Positions 52,540 through 57,135 of a stretch of 57,135 nucleotides of DNA are shown piece by piece (the first letter of the stretch is position 1; every line of letters starts with the position of its first letter). The notes beneath the pieces are model-generated. The model ran no database searches. It worked only from the letters and a program-made list of their open reading frames with translations, and was not told the DNA's origin. The stretch covers positions 1-57,135 of the forward strand of contig JAUYET010000017.1 of NCBI GenBank assembly GCA_030691265.1. Reading direction: 5' to 3'. Both the position numbers and the translations under genes were made by a program. The DNA is from Pseudomonadota bacterium. Its GTDB lineage: Bacteria > Pseudomonadota > Gammaproteobacteria > Burkholderiales > Thiobacillaceae.

Positions 52540-52674
52540 CAGTTGAAGTGCTCGTAGGTGCGAATTTATTCGCACGATCAACGACTTCGGTGCGAATGAA
52601 TGCGCACCTACAGACATCTTGCAATACATTGAATCGTAATGAATCTACCCGTCAACTGAGGTTCTCAGGTTGAT
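52540..52674. repeat. Long H element, second copy
   Basis: Starts CAGTTGAAGTGCTCGTAGGTG and runs through the GTAGG/CCTAC pair (52554-52611), then the shared tail GACATCTTGCAATACATTG to GTCAACTGAGGTTCTCAGGT. Terminal inverted repeat CAGTTGA/TCAACTG. Confidence 0.83.
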
Positions 52675-52755
52675 ACGGATTTCGATCAATTCCTTCACAT
52701 AACGGCTGTTCGAGAATAGATTTCGATGCCACTGAACAAATTTCGATAAACCCCC

Positions 52756-53106
52756 ATGGCCTCCATCGGTTATGCCCGCCTCGTTACCCAGCTTGGCCTT
52801 TCCGTCCGCCCATTGCGACGACCGGCCGAGGTGAGCCGGGCGGTGAATCGGCGGGTGGCGGCGGAAGACAGGGTGTTGTTCCCGGCCGGCGTCGCCATCG
52901 AGGACACGCCGCTCGGGCATCTGGAATTCGCCTTGCGGCACGAGGGGGTGAATCTGGAGGTGATCGAGGCGGCATTCGCGCATATCTCGCCTGCCAGCCT
53001 GGTCGAGCGCCTGCATGCCACGCCGGTGGGCCGCTATGTCGATCTGTTTCCTGCCGACGAATACGTCACCGCCAGCGCAACCGACAAACCCGGTCCGGAA
53101 ATATGA
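52756..53106 (+). pseudogene. N-terminal remnant of a second Fic-type protein
   Basis: 116 residues (MASIGYARLVTQLGLSVRPLRRP...LGHLEFALRHEGVNLEVIEAAFAHISPASLVERLHATPVGRY). This matches the pattern of the N-terminal domain found before Fic domains in some proteobacterial proteins, as I recall it. The chain stops about 20 residues later, and the Fic core motif HPFxxGNGR is absent from the following sequence. Probably a truncated remnant; a stand-alone small protein cannot be excluded. Confidence 0.5.
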
Positions 53107-53166
53107 AGGTGCCGTAAACCTGATATAGGTTCAGCTATCATGAATAACTTCATGAAGGGGGATGCC

Positions 53167-53346
53167 ATGCAAGACAAACTTACAAAAGTTCCTGGCCAGG
53201 AATATCAAGATTGGTTCAATGCTCAAGTCCGTCTGGGTCTTGAAGATATTGAAGCTGGCAGGGTGGTTGCCCATGAGCAAGTTTGTAAAGACATGCAAAC
53301 GCTGTTGGAAACCATCAAGAAGGAACATGCCCCCAAAGCGCCGTAG
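53167..53346 (+). CDS. Small antitoxin-like protein, orphan
   Basis: 59 residues from ATG 53167, five bases after AAGGGGG; an ATG at 53140 would add nine. The pattern QDWFNAQVRLGLEDIEAGRVVAHEQVCKDMQTLLE resembles ParD/stability-type antitoxins whose genes precede a ParE/RelE toxin, but no toxin follows. Its stop codon TAG is created by the GTAGG head of repeat A6, so the original C-terminus and the toxin gene may have been lost at this junction. Confidence 0.5.
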   Translation: MQDKLTKVPGQEYQDWFNAQVRLGLEDIEAGRVVAHEQVCKDMQTLLETIKKEHAPKAP

Positions 53347-53415
53347 GTTGGGCAAAGCGAAGCGTGCCCAACAGCGCGCCGGTTCGTTGGGCACGCTTCG
53401 CTTTGCCCAACCTAC
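53343..53415. repeat. GTAGG repeat, A type, forming the stop of the antitoxin-like gene
   Basis: 73-bp inverted pair, same type as at 14354. TAG of the head is in frame with the preceding gene. Confidence 0.92.
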
Positions 53416-53615
53416 GGCTGAAGCCATCTTGATAGTTCGTGTGCTGCATCAATCCTGCGACTACTTCAATGAATGATGCCCTTCTGTAATCCAGGCTACC
53501 GACGACGTAATGGTGAGGCTGGATAGTGAGTTGGATCTGCCGCGCAAGGATTTGTCCGCGACCAAGCCCGGACGCTGTAGGCGAGCCGTAGATTCACCCT
53601 TACTGGAGACATGGC

Positions 53616-55049
53616 ATGACTTCCCTCATCTTCCGCTTCGCCCCCACGCGGCTGTTTGCTTGCCTCTGCCTGCTGTCCATCGCCGCAGGCGCGCAGGCGC
53701 TGGAAGGCAACGGTTACGGCGCCGATGCGGACGAGGCGCAGCGGCGGGCGGCGGCGGATCTGGCGGCGGCGATTCAGGTGCGGATCAATTCGGTGGTCGA
53801 ATCCTGCACCCAGGTGGCCAACAGACGGGCCGAGGATTGCGGCTCGCGGGTGTTGAACCGCACCGCGACCGACTTGCCGTTGCTGGGTCTGCGCTATCGC
53901 GAATTGCCCGGCGGTTACGAGCCGGCGGGGGCGAAGGCGCTGTTGGAGCAGGAAACCTCGGCGGCCTTGTACCGCGACAAACTTTCCGCGCTGAACAAGG
54001 AATTCGCCGCCGGCAGCCAGATTCTTGCCGGAACCAAGGATCGCAAGGCGCGCCATGCGCTGCTGGAGCGCCAGATCGGCACTTTGCGCGCCATCGCAGA
54101 CCACCGCCTGGTGGCTATTCCGCTGGGGATACCCGTCGAGGAACTCCCCGCCAGCGAGTCGGCGTTGGCGAGCGAGCGCGAGGCGTTGGAAGAAACGGTG
54201 GATTCGATCGCCTTCGCCGCCCGTGTGTTGCTCAAGGGTCTGAATGGCCGCTTGCAGGAGGCCGAGCCGTTGACGGCGAGCAGCAGCCGCGAAGCCACGC
54301 CGTTGGGCGTCGCCCTGGCCGATGCCTTGCGCGCCGAGATGTCTGGTCGTAGCGGACCTCGGCTACGCCTGGCCGGCGAGTATCGATTGCTCGACAACGG
54401 CGATGTCGATGTCGTGCTGGAGCTGCGCAATGAGGTCAGCCGGGAGTTTGTCGGGGTGCGCAGCGTGCGCCTGGCCCGCGCCGGCTACGCCGGTTATCGC
54501 GCGGAACCGCTGGCGCCGGATTTCGAGAAGCTGCTGCGCCAGGGCGAGGCGGTGTCGGGTGACTTGCGCGCTGATCTGGTCACCACGGTCGGCGCGCGCC
54601 AGCTCAAATTCAAGGCCGGCGAAAGTCTCAAACTGGCCGCCCGCCTGAACCGCGCCGGCTATTTTTATGTCGTCGGCCACATCGTGCGCAAGGACGGCCA
54701 GTTTTCCTATCTGCTGCCGTTGCAGGATGGCGCCGAGAAGGACGTCAGCGAAGCGCGTTTCATCCGGTACGTGCCGGCGGATCAGGCCAACCATTACATC
54801 GAACTGGGCGAGTTTTCCATCGAGCCGCCGTTCGGCACCGAACACCTGCAAATCATCGCCAGCACGCAGCCGCCGAAAGACATGCTGCCGGCCAGCCGCT
54901 TCGACCCGGTAAGCGGCTATTACGTCATCCAGGGCAGCAGCGGCGACGCGAAAAAGGGACTTGCGCTGACGCGCGGACTGAAGCCGAAGCCCGATGCGAA
55001 GGCGATGGTGGCGGAAGGCACGCTGACCTTTACCACCAGCGAGCGTTAG
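53616..55049 (+). CDS. Exported DUF4384 protein
   Basis: 477 residues. Signal peptide (LFACLCLLSIAAGAQA). The N-terminal part (DADEAQRRAAADLAAAIQVRI) resembles the LPP20-like fold of outer-membrane lipoproteins. The C-terminal DUF4384 domain is recognisable (FKAGESLKLAARLNRAGYFYVVGHI...SYLLPLQDGAEKD...FIRYVPADQANHYIELGEFSIEPPFGTEHLQIIAS). DUF4384 proteins commonly sit beside or within caspase-like proteins. The next gene is such a protein, so the two probably work together in the periplasm. Confidence 0.82.
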   Translation: MTSLIFRFAPTRLFACLCLLSIAAGAQALEGNGYGADADEAQRRAAADLAAAIQVRINSVVESCTQVANRRAEDCGSRVLNRTATDLPLLGLRYRELPGGYEPAGAKALLEQETSAALYRDKLSALNKEFAAGSQILAGTKDRKARHALLERQIGTLRAIADHRLVAIPLGIPVEELPASESALASEREALEETVDSIAFAARVLLKGLNGRLQEAEPLTASSSREATPLGVALADALRAEMSGRSGPRLRLAGEYRLLDNGDVDVVLELRNEVSREFVGVRSVRLARAGYAGYRAEPLAPDFEKLLRQGEAVSGDLRADLVTTVGARQLKFKAGESLKLAARLNRAGYFYVVGHIVRKDGQFSYLLPLQDGAEKDVSEARFIRYVPADQANHYIELGEFSIEPPFGTEHLQIIASTQPPKDMLPASRFDPVSGYYVIQGSSGDAKKGLALTRGLKPKPDAKAMVAEGTLTFTTSER

Positions 55050-55073
55050 CCCAAGCCCAAGCCCAAGCCCGAC
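55049..55073. repeat. Hexamer tandem repeat
   Basis: About four units of GCCCAA immediately after the DUF4384 stop codon. Confidence 0.7.
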
Positions 55074-55143
55074 TAAACTTCCGCGCGATAACCCCGGCGA
55101 CGGGGAAAACATGAACTGTGAACACATAGGGAAGACATCCGCC

Positions 55144-57036
55144 ATGCGCCTCATTAACGTGAAACAACCACCCGGACGTGTAGGAGCGCCGCTTGCGGCG
55201 CGAAGCGCGCAAGCGCAAGGCACAAACCTTCGCCCAGGCCACGCGTTGCGGTTTGCGCTTGCGCGCTTCGGCCCGCAAGCGGACCTCCTACGCAATCGAG
55301 TTTCCTGGTTCAGGGTGGCGTCAGTCGCCATGAGCATCAGCCTGCTATTCGCGTTCACCCTGGCGCTGCCGGCCCACGCCGCGCGCGGGCTGCAACCGGT
55401 GAACGACGCCGCGCGACATGCCCTGGTCATCGGCAACAACAGCTACCAGGGCGTCAAACCGCTGGAAAAAGCGGCCAACGACGCCCGCGCCATGGGCCGC
55501 GCCCTGGACAAGATCGGCTACAAAACCACCGTGCTGGTCGATGCCAACCAACGCCAGATGAACGCCGCCGTCAACCGCTTCGTCGATAACATCGCCGGCG
55601 GCGGCGAGGGCGTGCTGTTCTTCGCCGGGCATGGCGTGCAGATCAACAACCAGAACTACCTGTTGCCGATCGACATCGAAGACCCGAAGAACGAAGCCGA
55701 CGTCGCCGACCAGGCGGTCAACCTGCAACTCCTGCAAGACAAGATCGCCCAGGTTCGCGCCCAGTTCGCGCTGCTGGTGGTCGATGCCTGTCGCGACAAT
55801 CCGCTGCCGAGAAAAGCCGGCCGCAGCGTCGGCGGTACGCGTGGTCTGGCCCAGGCCAGCTCGGCGGAAGGCCAGATGGTCATCTTCTCCGCCGGCGCCA
55901 ATCAGCAGGCGCTGGACAAACTGAACCCGCAAGACCGCGACCCCAACGGCGTGTTCACCCGCGAATTCCTGCCCTGGCTGAACAAACCCGGCGTCAGCGT
56001 GCGTCAGGCGGTGCAGGAAGTGCGCCGCGCGGTGTACGCCAAAGCCAAGAGCGTCAACCACGACCAGTTCCCGGCGGTGTACGACCAGGTGCTGGGCGAT
56101 TTTTACTTTGTGCCGGGTGCGGCGCAGGCGGACGCGCCGATTGCCGCCTCCGCCCGTCCCTATAAGCCACCGGTTCAGACTGCCCCTGCCATCGACCCGG
56201 CCGAAGCGGCCTACTGGGCGGAAGTCGGTAAATCCGCCGACCCGGACGATTACGCCGCCTACCTGCGCGCCTACCCCAGCGGCCTGCACGTCGCCGACGC
56301 CAACGAATACCTCGAACGCGACAAACAGGCCAAGGCTGCCCGCGCCAGACTACAAGAAGACCAGGCCTGGAACACCGCGCAGTCAGGCAATAGCCGGGTC
56401 AGTTACGGCGGCTATCTCAAGGCGTACCCCAACGGCCGCTATGCCCCGCTGGCGCAACTCAAGTTCGACAAGCTCAAACCGGCGGTGCTGGAACCTGAGA
56501 TGGTCGCCATTCCCGGGCGCAACTACGAAATCGGCAAATACGAAGTCACGCAGGCCGAATGGCAAACCGTGATGGGTAACAACCCATCCCGCTTCAAGGG
56601 CTGTGACACCTGCCCGGTGGAGCAGGTGAGCTGGAACGACGTGCAGGACTATCTGAAGAAGCTCAACGAACTGACCGGCAAGCAGTACCGCTTGCCGACC
56701 GAAGCAGAATGGAAAGCCGCCTGCGATGGCGGCCAGGAACAGGAATACTGCGGCAGTGGCAATGTCGATGCGGTGGCCTGGTATGACGGTAACTCGGGTA
56801 ACAAGACCCACCCGGCCGGGCAGAAGCAGGCGAATGGCTATGGCCTGTACGACATGAGCGGCAACGTGTGGGAATGGATGCAGGATTGTTATGACGGCGA
56901 CTGCTCGCGGCGCGTCAATCGTGGCGGCAGTTGGTTCCTCACCGCCGACTTCGCGCGCGCGGCGTACCGCTTCAGGTTCGAGCCGGCGTACCGCGACGAC
57001 CTCCTCGGCTTTCGTCCTGCCAGAACGCTACCGTGA
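55144..57036 (+). CDS. Exported caspase-like (peptidase C14) protein with C-terminal FGE-sulfatase domain
   Basis: About 630 residues from ATG 55144 (MRLINVKQPP, GGGAAG upstream); ATG 55111 is an alternative. Domain order: an N-terminal segment with a signal peptide (SISLLFAFTLALPAHA), displaced by repeat J; a caspase fold (about 90-330) with catalytic His163 (FFAGHGV) and Cys216 (VVDACRDNP); a linker with repeats YWAEVGKSADPDDYAAYLRAYP; and an FGE-sulfatase/C-type-lectin-like domain (about 450-630, IPGRNYEIGKYEVTQAEWQTVMG, YRLPTEAEWKAAC, YDMSGNVWEWMQD). The last 35 residues look like a variable region of a diversity-generating retroelement. It could be a surface or periplasmic sensor of foreign ligands coupled to a protease. 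Confidence 0.9.
   Translation: MRLINVKQPPGRVGAPLAARSAQAQGTNLRPGHALRFALARFGPQADLLRNRVSWFRVASVAMSISLLFAFTLALPAHAARGLQPVNDAARHALVIGNNSYQGVKPLEKAANDARAMGRALDKIGYKTTVLVDANQRQMNAAVNRFVDNIAGGGEGVLFFAGHGVQINNQNYLLPIDIEDPKNEADVADQAVNLQLLQDKIAQVRAQFALLVVDACRDNPLPRKAGRSVGGTRGLAQASSAEGQMVIFSAGANQQALDKLNPQDRDPNGVFTREFLPWLNKPGVSVRQAVQEVRRAVYAKAKSVNHDQFPAVYDQVLGDFYFVPGAAQADAPIAASARPYKPPVQTAPAIDPAEAAYWAEVGKSADPDDYAAYLRAYPSGLHVADANEYLERDKQAKAARARLQEDQAWNTAQSGNSRVSYGGYLKAYPNGRYAPLAQLKFDKLKPAVLEPEMVAIPGRNYEIGKYEVTQAEWQTVMGNNPSRFKGCDTCPVEQVSWNDVQDYLKKLNELTGKQYRLPTEAEWKAACDGGQEQEYCGSGNVDAVAWYDGNSGNKTHPAGQKQANGYGLYDMSGNVWEWMQDCYDGDCSRRVNRGGSWFLTADFARAAYRFRFEPAYRDDLLGFRPARTLP
55180..55291. repeat. GTAGG repeat, J type, inside the caspase gene
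   Basis: 112 bp from GTAGG-AGCGCCGCTTGCGGCG to the inverse ending in CCTCCTAC, read in frame. It separates MRLINVKQPP from the hydrophobic core of the signal peptide. Confidence 0.87.
56935..57006 (+). other. Candidate variable region of a diversity-generating retroelement
   Basis: Following GGSW the codons run TTC CTC ACC GCC GAC TTC ... TAC CGC TTC AGG TTC GAG ... TAC CGC GAC GAC CTC, then GFRPARTLP at the end. Eleven positions usually Asn in DGR templates (AAC codons) are here F, L, D or Y, all with codon form NNC, i.e. what mutating the two adenines of AAC gives. Framework residues (RGGSW, AR.AYR, GFRPAR) match known DGR targets of this fold. The template and reverse transcriptase are not in the window. 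Confidence 0.6.
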
Positions 57037-57045
57037 AGCGGTAGC
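57027..57045. other. Hairpin immediately downstream of the variable region
   Basis: GCTACCG-TGAAG-CGGTAGC, a 7-bp perfect stem with a 5-nt loop that contains the caspase stop codon. Hairpin or cruciform structures at this place, just 3' of the variable region, are a known requirement in several DGRs. It could also be a simple terminator. Confidence 0.6.
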
Positions 57046-57088
57046 TTGCCCCTTGAATCTTTACCCCTTTACCCCTGAACAAGCCCGC

Positions 57089-57135
57089 GTAGGATGCGGT
57101 GAGCCCGCGTAGGATGGGTTGAGCTTGCGAAACCC
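57089..57135. repeat. GTAGG repeats, I type, at the right edge
   Basis: Two direct units, GTAGGATGCGGTGAGC and GTAGGATGGGTTGAGC, cut by the window end. Same type as the cluster at 36687. Confidence 0.8.

Larger units (their letters stand above)
52443..52755. other. Gene-free 313-bp stretch filled with repeats
   Basis: Holds a single-arm A repeat (52503-52533) and a long H element (52540-52674). The rest is A/T-rich leader for the following fragment. No terminator or RNA gene was recognised. Confidence 0.8.

Overview
The window is GC-rich proteobacterial DNA. The inorganic-carbon uptake genes, sodium:solute symporter, CNP1-like protein and gene families suggest a chemolithoautotrophic betaproteobacterium (a Thiobacillus/Sulfuricella-like lineage); this is inference from gene content. 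Nearly all genes are intact. No rRNA, tRNA or CRISPR array was recognised.

Layout. (1) 1-2600: GDP-fucose synthesis (gmd, cut by the left edge, and fcl), with a DUF4160/DUF2442 pair between them; then a class II Fic protein. (2) 4132-18616: an inorganic-carbon uptake island. A sigma-54 activator is divergent from a near-consensus -24/-12 promoter that precedes a UspA-like gene and sulP. Then come a NuoM-like subunit, DabA (DUF2309), DabB (NuoL-like), two more NuoM-like subunits and a convergent stand-alone carbonic anhydrase. (3) 18857-21750: rubrerythrin, an Fe-S oxidoreductase, DUF3501 and an EncFtn-type miniferritin. (4) 22374-36688: a cobalamin riboswitch followed by B12 uptake (btuB, btuC, btuD, btuF) and salvage/lower-ligand genes (cobO, bluB, cbiB, cobC/cobD, cobQ, cobU, cobT, cobC, cobS), many with 1-13 bp overlaps. 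No corrin-ring synthesis genes are present. (5) 36844-47508: diguanylate cyclase, kdsB, TPR protein, an ActP-like symporter with its DUF4212 subunit, and DUF294 and exonuclease partners, then a response regulator-TPR protein. (6) 47759-57135: FecR, a periplasmic binding protein with a hybrid histidine kinase, gene remnants, a DUF4384 protein and a caspase-FGE protein.

The most unusual property is the density of short palindromic repeats, many inside genes and in frame. One superfamily (at least eight stem types) shares a GTAGG head and CCTAC tail. A 57-bp element (F) sits in btuD, the cobC aminotransferase gene and cobS, and is nested inside three other repeats. An 81-bp element (G) sits in cobO and the aminotransferase gene. 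A GC-rich element (E) sits in gmd, cobQ and cobT; the cobT copy carries a whole DUF559 PD-(D/E)XK nuclease between inverted copies of the repeat, all read through in the cobT frame. This looks like a nuclease-associated family of small mobile repeats that tolerates, or is selected for, translation inside host genes.

At the right edge the caspase-FGE protein ends in a stretch that looks like the variable region of a diversity-generating retroelement (a run of NNC codons where a template would have AAC, followed by a short hairpin). The reverse transcriptase and template would lie outside this window.
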